Notes under the pieces: model-generated
Database searches by the model: none
The model's input: only the letters and a program-made list of their open reading frames with translations
Told to the model about the DNA's origin: nothing
DNA from: Shewanella phaeophyticola
GTDB taxonomy: Bacteria; Pseudomonadota; Gammaproteobacteria; Enterobacterales; Shewanellaceae
Assembly: GCF_025398315.1 (NCBI RefSeq)
Contig: NZ_JAODOQ010000001.1
Coordinates: 2,232,001 to 2,296,000 of the forward strand
Direction: 5' to 3'
DNA length: 64,000 nt
Made by a program: the position numbers and the translations under genes
Shown here: piece by piece, positions 1 through 9,275 of the stretch
Numbering within the stretch: the first letter of the stretch is position 1
Layout: the number at the start of each line of letters is the position of its first letter

Positions 1-177
1 TTGCAAATGTTTGCTGAAGGTTTACTCAACAAACAAATCGCTTATGACTTTGGGGTCTCTGAAGCCACAATTAAAGCACATGCCACCGCAATCTTTAGAA
101 AGCTCGGCGTGCGTAATCGCACCCAAGCCGTTATTGCATTGCAACAATTAGAAATGGAAAAAGTCGACCTGTCTTAA
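1..177 (+). CDS. LuxR/NarL-type response regulator, C-terminal fragment
   Basis: Only the last 58 codons lie in the window; the gene begins upstream. The fragment reads as a LuxR-type helix-turn-helix, with NKQIAYDFGVSEATIKAHA followed by KLGVRNRTQAV, the usual scaffold and recognition helices of the NarL/FixJ output domain. By family it would bind DNA as a dimer, normally after phosphorylation of an N-terminal receiver domain that is not visible here. Its stop codon overlaps the start of the next gene by one base (TAATG), so the two are probably co-translated. The target genes cannot be told from this fragment. Confidence 0.8.
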   Translation: MQMFAEGLLNKQIAYDFGVSEATIKAHATAIFRKLGVRNRTQAVIALQQLEMEKVDLS

Positions 178-791
178 TGTTAAAAACCGTCCCGCTGGCA
201 CATCTGCCCTTTTCACAAGCATGTGAAAACAACAAACAGCCCATTTTAAGCTTATTAATGCAATGGTTTGCTCAATCAAACCATGTGCTTGAGGTGGGTT
301 CGGGCACTGGGCAACACTGTGTACACTTTGCGGCGCACTTAGACCATCTACATTGGCAACCTAGCGATCAATTAACTTATTTGGCCAACCTACAGGCGCG
401 GCTAGCACATTTTCCTTTGTGCAATCTGGCTGATCCGGTTGCACTAGATGTTAGCCAGTCATGGCCACAATTTACCACTCAGGTTGATGCTATTTATAGC
501 GCCAATACCTTACACATTATGAGCAAACCGCTAGTTGAAGCCTTTTTTGCTGGTTGCGGCCAAGTATTAGCAACGCCAGGTTGTGTTGCTGTTTATGGTG
601 CATTTAATTATGCAGGTCAATATACTAGCGCCAGTAATCAGCAATTTGATGATTGGCTAAAACAACAAAACCCTCACAGTGGCATTCGTGATATCGAATG
701 GATTACATCACTGGCGAAACAACACGATTTGCATCTACAACAAGATGTTGCCATGCCAGCAAACAACAGAATGCTGTATTTTACCCGCTGA
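177..791 (+). CDS. DUF938 family protein, SAM-methyltransferase-like
   Basis: A 204-residue protein with a class I methyltransferase nucleotide-binding loop, LEVGSGTGQHCVHFA, near residues 38-52. The N-terminal SQACENNKQPILSLL and the later SANTLHIMS are what I remember of the DUF938 family, which has no settled substrate. It starts at the ATG that overlaps the preceding regulator's stop codon, suggesting translational coupling. It has no signal peptide or membrane segment, so it is probably cytoplasmic. The SAM-binding fold is well supported; the reaction is unknown. Confidence 0.8.
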   Translation: MLKTVPLAHLPFSQACENNKQPILSLLMQWFAQSNHVLEVGSGTGQHCVHFAAHLDHLHWQPSDQLTYLANLQARLAHFPLCNLADPVALDVSQSWPQFTTQVDAIYSANTLHIMSKPLVEAFFAGCGQVLATPGCVAVYGAFNYAGQYTSASNQQFDDWLKQQNPHSGIRDIEWITSLAKQHDLHLQQDVAMPANNRMLYFTR

Positions 792-898
792 TCAATCCAA
801 CAATGTAATCTCTGTTTATCACTTTGCCCTAAATACGCTAAGCTATTAACTTGTCTGGCGATTTAATACTAACGTTGTTTAACACAAGGACACACACT

Positions 899-1745
899 AT
901 GGGTTCTGTTACCACCCAAAAACACCCAAATGGTCTTGAATATGTAGACGTAAATACTGAACTGTGCCAAGCACGGATCTTTATGCAAGGCGCACAAATC
1001 GATCAATTTACTCCAAAAGGTAAACGCCCTTTGTTATGGGTGTCATCTGCAGATGATTACCAACCAGGCAATGGGATCCGTGGTGGTATTCCGGTATGTT
1101 GGCTACTGGTTTGGCGCACATGAAAACCCAGAGTATCCCCAACATGGTTTTGGGCGTAATAAAGTCTGGTCACTAGAATCAGTTAATATGCGTAATCAAG
1201 TCGTAGATCTAGTGTTTACCTTGCCACAAAGTGAGTTTGAACGACAATATTGGCCGCATAACACTCAAGTTAAGGTATTATTTACCTTAAGCGAAACCCT
1301 GTCGCTCAGTATCATTAACACCAATTTAGGTGACTCTCATGTTAGCTTAACTCAAGCATTACACAGTTATTTCCCTATTGGTGATATCCATCAGTTAAAG
1401 GCAACAGGTTTTAGCGACTCAAAATACATCGAGTTTGGCCAAGGTCCGATTAAACAACCACAAGACAGTGTTGAGTTTGACCGAGAAACCGATCGTGTTT
1501 ATACCGATTTAGCCCCGCAACAAGCGCTGCATACTCCACACGGTACCATTCTTGTGAGTCGTGAAAATAGTCAATCAGCGGTATTGTGGAACCCATGGAT
1601 AGACAAGTCTATGCGCTTATCTCGCTTTAATAGTGAAGATTATTTAACGATGGTGTGTTTAGAAGCGGCTAACGTACTTGAAGATAACGTAGAGCTGGCG
1701 CCAGGAGAAAGCCATACATTAACAACGCAGATTGCTTGGCAGTAA
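899..1745 (+). CDS. yeaD: D-hexose-6-phosphate mutarotase (YeaD-like), frameshifted here
   Basis: Aldose-1-epimerase-fold protein, expected to interconvert the alpha and beta anomers of hexose 6-phosphates in the cytoplasm. The ATG at 899 follows a plausible AAGGA. The first part runs to GNGIRGGIPVCW and the second resumes, one frame over, at WFGAHENPEYPQHGFGRN. Family members read PVCWPWFGAH across this point; here four bases (CTAC, about 1103-1106) stand where one Pro codon is expected, a +1 shift. The restored TGGCCNTGG would be GC-rich and may contain GGNCC. Downstream, SYFPIGDI and the C-terminal part look intact. The break is probably a sequence error. Confidence 0.85.
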
Positions 1746-1762
1746 CCCTCTTTGTTAGCAAC

Positions 1763-1790
1763 AAAAAAGGTAGCCTAGGCTACCTTTTTT
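1763..1790. terminator. bidirectional rho-independent terminator
   Basis: A perfect palindrome GGTAGCCTAGGCTACC is flanked by an A-run on the left and a T-run on the right, so it can end transcription both from yeaD (+) and from the convergent nucleotidase gene (-). Confidence 0.85.
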
Positions 1791-1837
1791 CTTACTCACG
1801 AACTAATCATCGCATAGGGACGAGGCCCTAGGGTCTG

Positions 1838-3562
1838 TTAGTTAGCTGTGATAGTACAACCTAATGGGCTATCTGAGTTTTCATATACAATGTCGCCCAC
1901 TGGAGCATAGTCAGCTGCAACAATTGACGCTTTCTCTTGGAAGAAAGTGTATAACACTTCTGCATCAACATAACCCGTTTGGATTGGGTCTAACACTGGG
2001 TAACCGTCACCACCTGCAGCGTTAAAGCTTGGTACCGTGAAGCTATAAGAATCAGTGGCACTATAATCTTTGCCGTTAATCTCACTGATAGCAACTGTTT
2101 GAGCAGTACAATCAACGGTCATTTTAACACCCGTGATTTGAGCGTAAGCCCCTGCACCACGTTGGAATGAAGCAACAGTATTTAAATACTCAGTCACTTC
2201 AGCACCCGTCATGGTCATTAACGTTACTGTATTACCAAATGGTTGAACTGTCAGTACATCACGGTACGTAATGTCACCCGCTTCAATCGAAGCACGCACA
2301 CCACCAGAGTTCATCACACCAATGTCAGCGCCAACTTTGGTACGCTGTGCTTCAGCAATTAAACGCCCTAGGTTAGTTTGCATGTTACGCACGTTAGCAC
2401 GTTCACCGTCTAGCAAAGCGTCAGTGGTCGCAATCACTTCATCTAATTGGCCTTGGCCACGTTCTTGATAGTATGAAAGCAACTCTTCTAAATCAGCATC
2501 AGGGGTAATTTCACCAGCAACAAACTCTTCAGTTTCATTGCCATCGGCATCTGTTACTGTTGTTTTAAGGTTAACCGGAATTAACTGGTAGCTTGCAAGT
2601 TGTAACTCACCGTTGAAGTATTCAAAGTCGGCACGGCCAACATATTTACCCCATTCGTGCGCTTGCATGATGTAAGTGCCGTTTTGCATATCTGGCGCAC
2701 AATCATCACCTGGTTCAAAGTCAGCGTAAGCATTTGTATCAGGTTCCATACACACTGGGTTTTGTGAGTGACCACCAATAATGGCACTTAAGTCGCCTTC
2801 AGTAAGTGCACGTGCTAGAGCTACATCGCCTGGAGCATTACTGCCGTTTTCACCATCAGCATAGTGGCCCATGTGTGTTGCTGCAAAAATGATATCTGCA
2901 GTGCCTGCTTCTTTGATTTCAGCAATCACTTTTGCCGCTTCAGTTGTCGGATCGGTAAAGGTGATATCTGAGATATATTCAGGGTTACCAATTTTTGCAG
3001 TGTCTTCTGTCGTTAAACCAATAACAGCGACACGTAAACCATTTACATCAAACACTTTATAAGCGTCGAAGTAACGAGTGCCGTCAGCTCTATAAATATT
3101 TGCAGCAAGCATTGGGAAGTTTGCAACTGAACGTTGCGAATCTAGTACCGCAAGAGGATTATCAAATTCATGGTTACCCACTGCCATTGCATCATAGGCA
3201 ATTTCGTTCATACCGATAAAGTCAGGAAGCGCGTCTTGTAAATCTGATTCAGGAACACCTGTGTTAATGTCACCACCTGATAACACCAGTGTTTCACCAC
3301 CATTTGAGCTTACTTCTGCACGAATTTGATCAATCAGCGCTTTACGAGCGGCCATACCATACTCACCATCGCTGTTTTCCCAAAAGCGACCGTGGTTGTC
3401 GTTAGTGTGTAGTACAGTGAATGTTTTACAATCTGCACCTGCTTCTGCACACGTTGTTGCGACAGGTGTTTCAACTAAATGTGTTTCATCGTCATTGCTA
3501 CAACCTGTTAATGCTGTAAGTACAGCTGTTGCAACTAATCCCTTAATTAACATGTTTGTCAT
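1838..3562 (-). CDS. 5'-nucleotidase / UDP-sugar hydrolase family lipoprotein
   Basis: A 574-residue calcineurin-like phosphoesterase with a C-terminal 5'-nucleotidase domain. The N-terminus is a lipoprotein signal ending LTGC with Cys21 as the lipidation site, so the enzyme should be anchored in the envelope. Metal-binding blocks are visible: LHTNDNHGRF (51-60), GGDINTG, GNHEFDNP, THMGHY and GGHSQ. The C-terminal substrate domain has NSGGVRASIEAG and VQPFGNTV. Family members release phosphate and nucleosides from extracellular nucleotides. The start is preceded by GGGGT at good spacing. It is convergent with yeaD. UshA-like is the closest family, but anchoring and length differ from classic UshA, so no symbol is given. 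Confidence 0.88.
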   Translation of the reverse strand: MTNMLIKGLVATAVLTALTGCSNDDETHLVETPVATTCAEAGADCKTFTVLHTNDNHGRFWENSDGEYGMAARKALIDQIRAEVSSNGGETLVLSGGDINTGVPESDLQDALPDFIGMNEIAYDAMAVGNHEFDNPLAVLDSQRSVANFPMLAANIYRADGTRYFDAYKVFDVNGLRVAVIGLTTEDTAKIGNPEYISDITFTDPTTEAAKVIAEIKEAGTADIIFAATHMGHYADGENGSNAPGDVALARALTEGDLSAIIGGHSQNPVCMEPDTNAYADFEPGDDCAPDMQNGTYIMQAHEWGKYVGRADFEYFNGELQLASYQLIPVNLKTTVTDADGNETEEFVAGEITPDADLEELLSYYQERGQGQLDEVIATTDALLDGERANVRNMQTNLGRLIAEAQRTKVGADIGVMNSGGVRASIEAGDITYRDVLTVQPFGNTVTLMTMTGAEVTEYLNTVASFQRGAGAYAQITGVKMTVDCTAQTVAISEINGKDYSATDSYSFTVPSFNAAGGDGYPVLDPIQTGYVDAEVLYTFFQEKASIVAADYAPVGDIVYENSDSPLGCTITAN

Positions 3563-3869
3563 GATTTACCCCGAATTATAATAAGTTATTTAAATCTGTG
3601 ACACATCCATATCACGGACTTAATATTACAACATTGACGGCTTTTGATGTCATTTTTATTACAAAATATGACATTTAATCCAATATTTACAATCGCTTAG
3701 AATCTAAATTGTCCTTTGTAGAAAACAGTGGGATGTTAAACATTTAGTTAACGAAAGGTAAAAAAAACGACTTAATGGATTCGCCCACTAAGTCGTTAAA
3801 AAAACATAAATTTTACAAAAACATTAACAACACTGATTGTTTATATATAAAAACAATGCAACAGTACTT
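3563..3869. other. intergenic gap upstream of the nucleotidase gene
   Basis: The left part must hold the minus-strand nucleotidase promoter. It is AT-rich and I could not place a convincing -10/-35 pair. The right part holds the esterase terminator described separately. Confidence 0.5.
3760..3797 (-). terminator. terminator of the esterase gene
   Basis: The inverted repeat AACGACTTA (3766-3774) / TAAGTCGTT (3789-3797), read on the minus strand, is followed by a run of eight T. It lies 70 bp past the esterase stop codon. Confidence 0.75.
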
Positions 3870-4535
3870 TTAGTTAAGTTGTTGTTGTAACCATTGACCT
3901 ATGTCAGTTAATTGGTTAGGGAGCACACTATGTGCCATTGGGTATGTGCTCCATGTTGTCTGATAGTTAGCTGAAATTAATGCATCATAGGCCATTTTAC
4001 CGGCAAATAATGGCACCACATCGTCTTGCTCACCATGGTGTTGCAATATAGGTGTGGAGCGATTGGCTTCAGCTAATTGCTCAGGCAATGCCTCACCGCC
4101 AGGTAAATAACAAGACAGTGCCATAATGCCCGCTAAGCGTTGCTCAAAGCGCAAGCCGGTAAATAAACTCATTACCCCGCCCTGACTAAAACCAGCAAGC
4201 ACGATTTTATCGGCACTGATGCCTTGAACAATTTGCTCATTGATTAGCTGCTTCACAGCTTGCTCTGACGCCTTTACACCTTGTAAATCAGCTCTATCAT
4301 GCAAATCCATACTTTTTATGTCATACCAAGATCGCATCACAAAGCCACCATTAATGGTTACTGCTTGTTCTGGCGCGTGAGGAAACACAAAACGAATGCT
4401 GTGATCGCTAGGTAAACCTAATTCCGGAACGACAGGCGCAAAACCTGCACCAGAATCGCCTAATCCATGAAGCCAAATTACACACGCTGTAGCAGGGGTT
4501 TGTGGTTCAATTACAATTTTATCTAGAGATGACAT
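3870..4535 (-). CDS. phospholipase/carboxylesterase family alpha/beta hydrolase
   Basis: A 221-residue alpha/beta hydrolase of the small carboxylesterase/acyl-protein thioesterase family. Seen directly are VIWLHGLGDSGAGF (19-32, oxyanion-hole region), the nucleophile elbow GFSQGG with Ser117, the acid Asp around 171-172 and His202 in MAHSV, which together make a full catalytic triad. There is no signal peptide, so it acts in the cytoplasm on esters whose identity cannot be inferred. The ATG is preceded by AAGGA at six bases. It is transcribed alone or behind the small gene at 4612-4839. Confidence 0.88.
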   Translation of the reverse strand: MSSLDKIVIEPQTPATACVIWLHGLGDSGAGFAPVVPELGLPSDHSIRFVFPHAPEQAVTINGGFVMRSWYDIKSMDLHDRADLQGVKASEQAVKQLINEQIVQGISADKIVLAGFSQGGVMSLFTGLRFEQRLAGIMALSCYLPGGEALPEQLAEANRSTPILQHHGEQDDVVPLFAGKMAYDALISANYQTTWSTYPMAHSVLPNQLTDIGQWLQQQLN

Positions 4536-4611
4536 TACTTATCCTTTTTATAGCAATCGCTTCTTACAATCATACTTTCAAGCGTTGTGAGTAATCTGGG
4601 TGCACTCGGCA

Positions 4612-4839
4612 TTACTGAGCTTGTAAACCCGTACAATTTAATACTTGTTCTAATTGCGCAGCATTATCAAGTTTGATGCTCCAACGAACAGTACCGGCAT
4701 CGGCTGCGATAACCAGCCCTTGATGAAAACAACTAATATCATCTACCGAAGCCGTTAATACAATCTGGTTGTCATGAAAACGACACTGAATTTCATTCAC
4801 GGTGACAATAATTTTACCGATTGAAAAGTCGATGACCAT
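4612..4839 (-). CDS. small conserved protein, DUF3389-like
   Basis: A 75-residue cytoplasmic protein beginning MVIDFSIGKIIVTVNEIQ. The start at 4839 is preferred over an upstream in-frame ATG at 4863 because AAAGGA sits just before it. It looks like the DUF3389 family known from Vibrio and Shewanella, by memory only. Its alternating hydrophobic pattern suggests an all-beta fold. It lies between slyD and the esterase in the same orientation, separated from slyD by a strong terminator, so it probably has its own promoter. Function unknown. Confidence 0.65.
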   Translation of the reverse strand: MVIDFSIGKIIVTVNEIQCRFHDNQIVLTASVDDISCFHQGLVIAADAGTVRWSIKLDNAAQLEQVLNCTGLQAQ

Positions 4840-4867
4840 GATTTTTCCTTTTATGCTCCACAAATAA

Positions 4868-4894
4868 AAATCCCAAGTGATTCACTTGGGATTT
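4868..4894 (-). terminator. terminator of slyD
   Basis: A perfect 9-bp stem TCCCAAGTG/CACTTGGGA, flanked on the minus-strand exit side by TTTTTATTT, lies 22 bp past the slyD stop codon. Confidence 0.85.
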
Positions 4895-4915
4895 CCAATT
4901 AAACAACAATCTTAC

Positions 4916-5398
4916 TTAGTGGTGGTGACCACCTGCACCATGGGCATGACCATGGGCAATTTCTTCGTCTGATGCGTCACGCGTACCGACAACTTCAATA
5001 TCGAAAGTCAGTTCACGCCCAGCTAATGGATGGTTAACATCAACTGTCGCCATAAATTTACCGACTTTAAGCACTGTCACTTGGCGTTGACCTTGCTCGG
5101 TTTCTACCATAGCTGCCATACCGGGTTTCCACACTTTAGCACCCACTAAATGCTTTACAGAAACACGTTGCTCAGCGCCTTCTTGACGCTCGCCATAGGT
5201 ATCAGATGCAGGTGGGGTAACAGAAAACTTATCACCCACTTCTTTACCTGTAATGGCATCTTCGATACCAGGCATCATGTTGTCATGACCATGTAAGTAC
5301 GCAATAGGATCGCGGCCTTCGTTTGACTCTATCACTTCGCCTTTTTCATCGCGCAGAGTGTAATTAAACTGCACAATCATATCGTCTTTAATGCTCAT
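4916..5398 (-). CDS. slyD: FKBP-type peptidyl-prolyl isomerase, SlyD-like
   Basis: A 160-residue cytoplasmic peptidyl-prolyl cis-trans isomerase and chaperone. The order is a short FKBP half (VQFNYTLRDEKGEVIESN), the inserted flap domain (about 70-125), the second FKBP half (ATVDVNHPLAGRELTFDI) and a His-rich tail, HGHAHGAGGHHH. By family, the tail binds nickel and other divalent metals. Two adjacent ATGs exist; the second (5398) has AAGGA at six bases and is preferred. Shewanella often has more than one SlyD/FkpB paralogue, so the symbol is a family name. It is monocistronic, with its own terminator. Confidence 0.88.
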   Translation of the reverse strand: MSIKDDMIVQFNYTLRDEKGEVIESNEGRDPIAYLHGHDNMMPGIEDAITGKEVGDKFSVTPPASDTYGERQEGAEQRVSVKHLVGAKVWKPGMAAMVETEQGQRQVTVLKVGKFMATVDVNHPLAGRELTFDIEVVGTRDASDEEIAHGHAHGAGGHHH

Positions 5399-5502
5399 CA
5401 TTATTCCTTAAAAAAAATTTGCCGAAGCTTAACAAAAAGCCCGCTAAGGCATCCACAAAAAAGTGAGCCTCAGCCTGGTTTACACGCGATGAATGCTTAT
5501 GG

Positions 5503-6752
5503 TTATAGTTTAATCCCAAGCTTATCGAAGGTCTTTGTATCAGGAAAACCATCAGCAATTAACCCATGTTTTTTCTGAAAACCTTGCAAACCTAACACCG
5601 AGTTGCGGCCTAAAATGCCATCAGCTTTACCGACATCAAACCCTTGTTCATTCAGTTTGATTTGCAATTGTTTGACGATATCACGGCTTAATCGTGGTTG
5701 TTTAGGCACTGTACGGCTCAACGCTGGCGCCCCATTGATTCTGTCTGCCAAATGCCCCACAGCAATCGCGTAAAACTCCGAGCGATTCCAGCGCATAATG
5801 ACATTAAAATTGGCATAGCCTAAAAATGCAGAGTCCCCGTATGCCCTGCGGGTAAATACAATGCGGCTTGCATATCCGGGGTTGAAATAGCCTGGCCATT
5901 GGTTTTTTTAATATTAAGCGCGTGCCATCGGCTCAATGGTAGGGTCGATTTACGGCCTAAATACTCAAATGAATAATTGGCCGGTAACAACACTTCTCTG
6001 CCCCATCTTTCATCGGCTTGCCAACCAAGGTGCTGTAAAAAATTAGCCGCTGAGGTTAACGCATCGGCTTCGCTATTCCATAAATCAGCAACTCCATCAC
6101 CGTCGCCGTCTACAGCATACTTACGGTAATTGGTTGGCATAAACTGGGTATGCCCCATTGCACCAGCCCATGAGCCGACCATTTTGCTGTCGTCAAATTG
6201 ATATTGCTGTTTAAGCTTAAGTGCTTGCAATAATTCACCGGTAAAATAATCACTGCGACGAGGATCGCAAGCGAGTGTCGCTAATGAATCCAGTACAGGC
6301 ATGTTGCCTTTATAACTACCAAAATTGGTTTCCAAGCCCCAAAAAGCAATGATATATTGCCCTGGAACACCATACTCATGAGTTAATTGAGTCAATAAGT
6401 CGTGATGTTTGGCCAACATTTTGCGACCTTGTTCTACCCGCCATACTGTGACACGTTTTTCAAAGTAATCGCCAAACGTAGTGGTAAATTCAGGTTGTTG
6501 ATTATCAAGTTCAATGACTCTAGGCACATACTTCAAATTAGCCACGGTTGTATCAATAATGTGTTGTGAGATCCCGGCAACCTTGGCTTTTTGCTGCAAG
6601 TTAATCACACAAGTCGCAAAATCAGTGTGTACTGGTTCTGGTGTGAGGTTAACAGCAGGCTCAGGTGATGCCGACGCAGCGCAAGCGCTGAGCAAGGAGC
6701 TTGAAACAAACATTGAAGCAATAAACACTGAAAAACGGCTTTTATGGGTCAT
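5503..6752 (-). CDS. lytic murein transglycosylase (MltB/SltB type) with peptidoglycan-binding domain, frameshifted here
   Basis: An envelope enzyme that cleaves the glycan strand of peptidoglycan to give 1,6-anhydro ends. The N-terminal lipoprotein signal ends LSAC. The SLT_2 domain follows, with FWGLETNFGSYKGNMPVLDSL (catalytic Glu in GLETNFG) and WAGAMGHTQFMPTNY. A peptidoglycan_binding_1 domain, QLQIKLNEQGFDVGKADGIL, occupies the last 60 residues. The frame breaks at 5833-5838 between LPAGHTG and AFLGYANFNVIMRWN. Family members read GPAF here, which would need GGGCC, so the shift is probably a sequence error. Neighbours give no operon. Confidence 0.87.
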
Positions 6753-6977
6753 GAAAACACTTACTTATCACAAATGAATGACGAATATCGTGACGCATCG
6801 CCATTCAGGAAACAAGAGGTGTTAGCATTAAACCCTGTTTATTTATCAGAAATTGCATTTTTACATTTCAATTGGTACAAAGTTTCAACATAAACATAAT
6901 TGTCATTAATTAGGCCTTTTCCTTACGCGTTGAGTCCGTATAATGAAATCAATTCTCACTCATTGAAGCGACTTATC

Positions 6978-7337
6978 ATGACCGAACAAACACCTGCGCT
7001 AATCAGCTTTATCGAAAACGTAAAACAGCATCAAGTGCTATGGGGCTTACAAGATGAAACCGGTGAAGGCTGGGTAGTATGTGATTCTTCTGAATTTGAA
7101 GAAACCGATGTCATGCCTTTATGGTCTAGCGAAGCTGCTGCGACCAGTCACTGCACTGAAGAATGAGCCGACTACAAAGCTGTGACCATTACCCTGACTG
7201 AGTTTTTAGAATACTGGGTTGGCGATTTAAACGACGATGGCGTACTCATTGGTGTTGATTGGGAAGCCGATCAAGAATGCGAAGAAATAGACCCTATCGT
7301 ATTAGCTAAAGAATTAGTCGATTACGAAAAAGAGTAA
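6978..7337 (+). CDS. DUF2750 family protein, interrupted by an in-frame TGA
   Basis: The frame starting at MTEQTPALISFIENVKQ reads to a TGA at 7164-7166, then continues in the same frame to 7337 as ADYKAVTITLTEFLEYWVGD. The whole is 119 residues, the size I recall for DUF2750, which is small, acidic and of unknown function. The conserved local reading is EEWADY, so the codon should be TGG, and the restored TGGGCC contains GGNCC. This is either a nonsense change or a base error, and I favour error. The start codon is chosen for homology; the upstream 26 codons in the same frame have no support. Confidence 0.7.
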
Positions 7338-7358
7338 TACTTTTTGAATCGAAACTAT

Positions 7359-7388
7359 TTAAGCTGCTCTTTATGAGCGGCTTTTTTA
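7359..7388 (+). terminator. terminator after the DUF2750 gene
   Basis: Stem AGCTGCTC/GAGCGGCT with one mismatch and a TTTAT loop, followed by TTTTTTATTTT. Confidence 0.7.
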
Positions 7389-7427
7389 TTTTAAATACAC
7401 CATTTGTTACTGGAAGCGTGCCTCCTT

Positions 7428-8069
7428 ATGCCAACATTAATTGATATTCCATTCGAGCAACGCCATACCTGCTGGTTTTGCGCAGAACCCAGTAATCAAG
7501 TATTTGAATACTACCGCATGACACACACGCCACATCCATCGCTTGCGGTACCAGCTTGTAAAGAATGTGTCGGATTAGCTAAAAAGAACCCATTAACCTC
7601 TATTTGGGATTGCCGCGATGCGGTTAAAGATCAATTAATGCATATTTACCGCAAAGATTTGGCCATCGGTATTAATTGGACCGAGCAAGAATTAGAGGAG
7701 TCAGAATTTGAGTGCAAAATTTTTGGTGGCTTTAAAAAAAGTGCCTGGATGATGTATCAAATAGCCCAAGGACGCATTAACGCTAAAGGCTGGCCTCTTA
7801 GCCTAGATGGCATCATGCTAGACGGTGAAAATGGTCATTATCAGGCAGGGTTTGAGTTTGATGGAGTGAGATTTACATCATTACCCAAAGCCATAGAGCA
7901 CTATAGCAATATTCTGTCTTTAGATGCGCGTTTTTTACAACAGTTGGTGACATTATTAGGCAAAGCAAAATTTGGTCATGCGATAAAAATTGCCAGACTC
8001 AACATTGGTATTACCCATGAACACCAACGAAAAATTATCGATGAATTAATTGAAGACGCAGATCAATAA
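7428..8069 (+). CDS. hypothetical protein with an N-terminal CxxC...CxxC site
   Basis: A 213-residue protein I do not recognise. The N-terminus has CWFC and, about 35 residues later, CKEC, a spacing that suggests one structural zinc site. The middle part (WDCRDAVKDQLMHIYRKDLAIG, then GFKKSAWMMYQIAQGRINAKGW) and the helical C-terminus have no family I can name. There is no signal peptide or membrane segment. The ATG at 7428 was chosen because the in-frame upstream start lacks a ribosome binding site. It sits alone between two terminator-bounded genes. Confidence 0.6.
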   Translation: MPTLIDIPFEQRHTCWFCAEPSNQVFEYYRMTHTPHPSLAVPACKECVGLAKKNPLTSIWDCRDAVKDQLMHIYRKDLAIGINWTEQELEESEFECKIFGGFKKSAWMMYQIAQGRINAKGWPLSLDGIMLDGENGHYQAGFEFDGVRFTSLPKAIEHYSNILSLDARFLQQLVTLLGKAKFGHAIKIARLNIGITHEHQRKIIDELIEDADQ

Positions 8070-8144
8070 CAAGTCACTTTGATAGCTACCATAGGTTGAT
8101 TAGTGATTGAAACGCGATGACTCTAATGGTATCTCACTGGTATT

Positions 8145-9089
8145 TTATGGTGCCAGAAGGCTGCGTAAACGGTCTTGTACAACACCCACCAGCAAGTCAG
8201 GTTGAAACTTAGAAATAAACTCGTTACAGCCCACCTTTTCAACCATGGCTTTATTAAAGCTGCCACTTAAAGACGTATTTAAGGTAATAAATAATGAGGT
8301 CATACGCGGGTCGGTGCGTACTTCTGCGGTCAGCTTATAACCGTCCATTTCTGGCATTTCCGCATCGGTTATCATCATTAACAATTCATCGGCCACATGT
8401 TTGCCCTCATCAGCCCAAGATTGCAGTAACCTCAATGCTTGTAACCCGTCAGAAGCTTCGATGATCTCAATACCCAAAGGTGTTAATGTGTCACGAACTT
8501 GTTTTCGAGCGGTTGATGAGTCATCTACAATTAGCACTTTACGACCTGGCATACTCGGCACAAGAGTTTCGTCGAGCACACCTTCTGACAAGCTCACATC
8601 ATAATCAATGATTTCTGCCAGTACTTTTTCCACATCAATAATCGACACCAGATGCGTTATTCCCTCTTGCTCAACCTTAGTGATGGCGGTTAAGTAATTA
8701 TGTGCCCCTGAGGTTTTCGGCGGCGGCATAATATCACTCCAGGTCATATTGATAATATGCTCAACTTTTCCGACTAAAAAGGCCTGCACGCTTCGATTAT
8801 ACTCAGTAATAATTAAGTTACTGTCGTCAGTAATCGGCATTTTTGAAAAGCCTATCGCTTCGCGTAAATTGATAACTGGAATGGATGTACCACGGATATT
8901 AGCCACACCGTAAATCTTTGGATTACTGCCGGGCAACATATTTATTGCAGGTAGCTTAACCACTTCTTTTACTTTAAACACATTGATCGCGAATAATTGT
9001 GTTGAACTAATGCGAAATAACAACAGTTCTAAACGGTTTTCACCGACTAATTGGGTGCGTTGGTCTACCGTATCTAACACTTTATTCAT
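8145..9089 (-). CDS. cheV: chemotaxis protein CheV
   Basis: A 314-residue CheW-receiver fusion that couples chemoreceptors to the CheA kinase and can be phosphorylated. The CheW-like domain spans about residues 15-155 (RLELLLFRISSTQLFAINVF, NIRGTSIPVINL). The receiver domain begins at RKVLIVDDSSTARKQ and carries the phospho-acceptor region MMITDAEMPEMDGY and a C-terminal Lys near FISKFQPD. The start ATG at 9089 follows AGGTGG; four upstream codons are in frame but lack a good site. It is isolated from other chemotaxis genes, as is common for cheV paralogues. Confidence 0.93.
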   Translation of the reverse strand: MNKVLDTVDQRTQLVGENRLELLLFRISSTQLFAINVFKVKEVVKLPAINMLPGSNPKIYGVANIRGTSIPVINLREAIGFSKMPITDDSNLIITEYNRSVQAFLVGKVEHIINMTWSDIMPPPKTSGAHNYLTAITKVEQEGITHLVSIIDVEKVLAEIIDYDVSLSEGVLDETLVPSMPGRKVLIVDDSSTARKQVRDTLTPLGIEIIEASDGLQALRLLQSWADEGKHVADELLMMITDAEMPEMDGYKLTAEVRTDPRMTSLFITLNTSLSGSFNKAMVEKVGCNEFISKFQPDLLVGVVQDRLRSLLAP

Positions 9090-9275
9090 GAAGCAATCCA
9101 CCTAACTAAAAAATAACAATCAGGTTAATTATACTAAAAAACGCCTTTAAAAGCGCTTTGTAAACATGATACAACCGACAAAATGAGATTAAAGCTGTCA
9201 ATTCAAGATCAAAACCAACCCATTAAGTCGTATAGTCAACGCTAAACGGTATTGTTGTGTATAACGGAGTTAACC

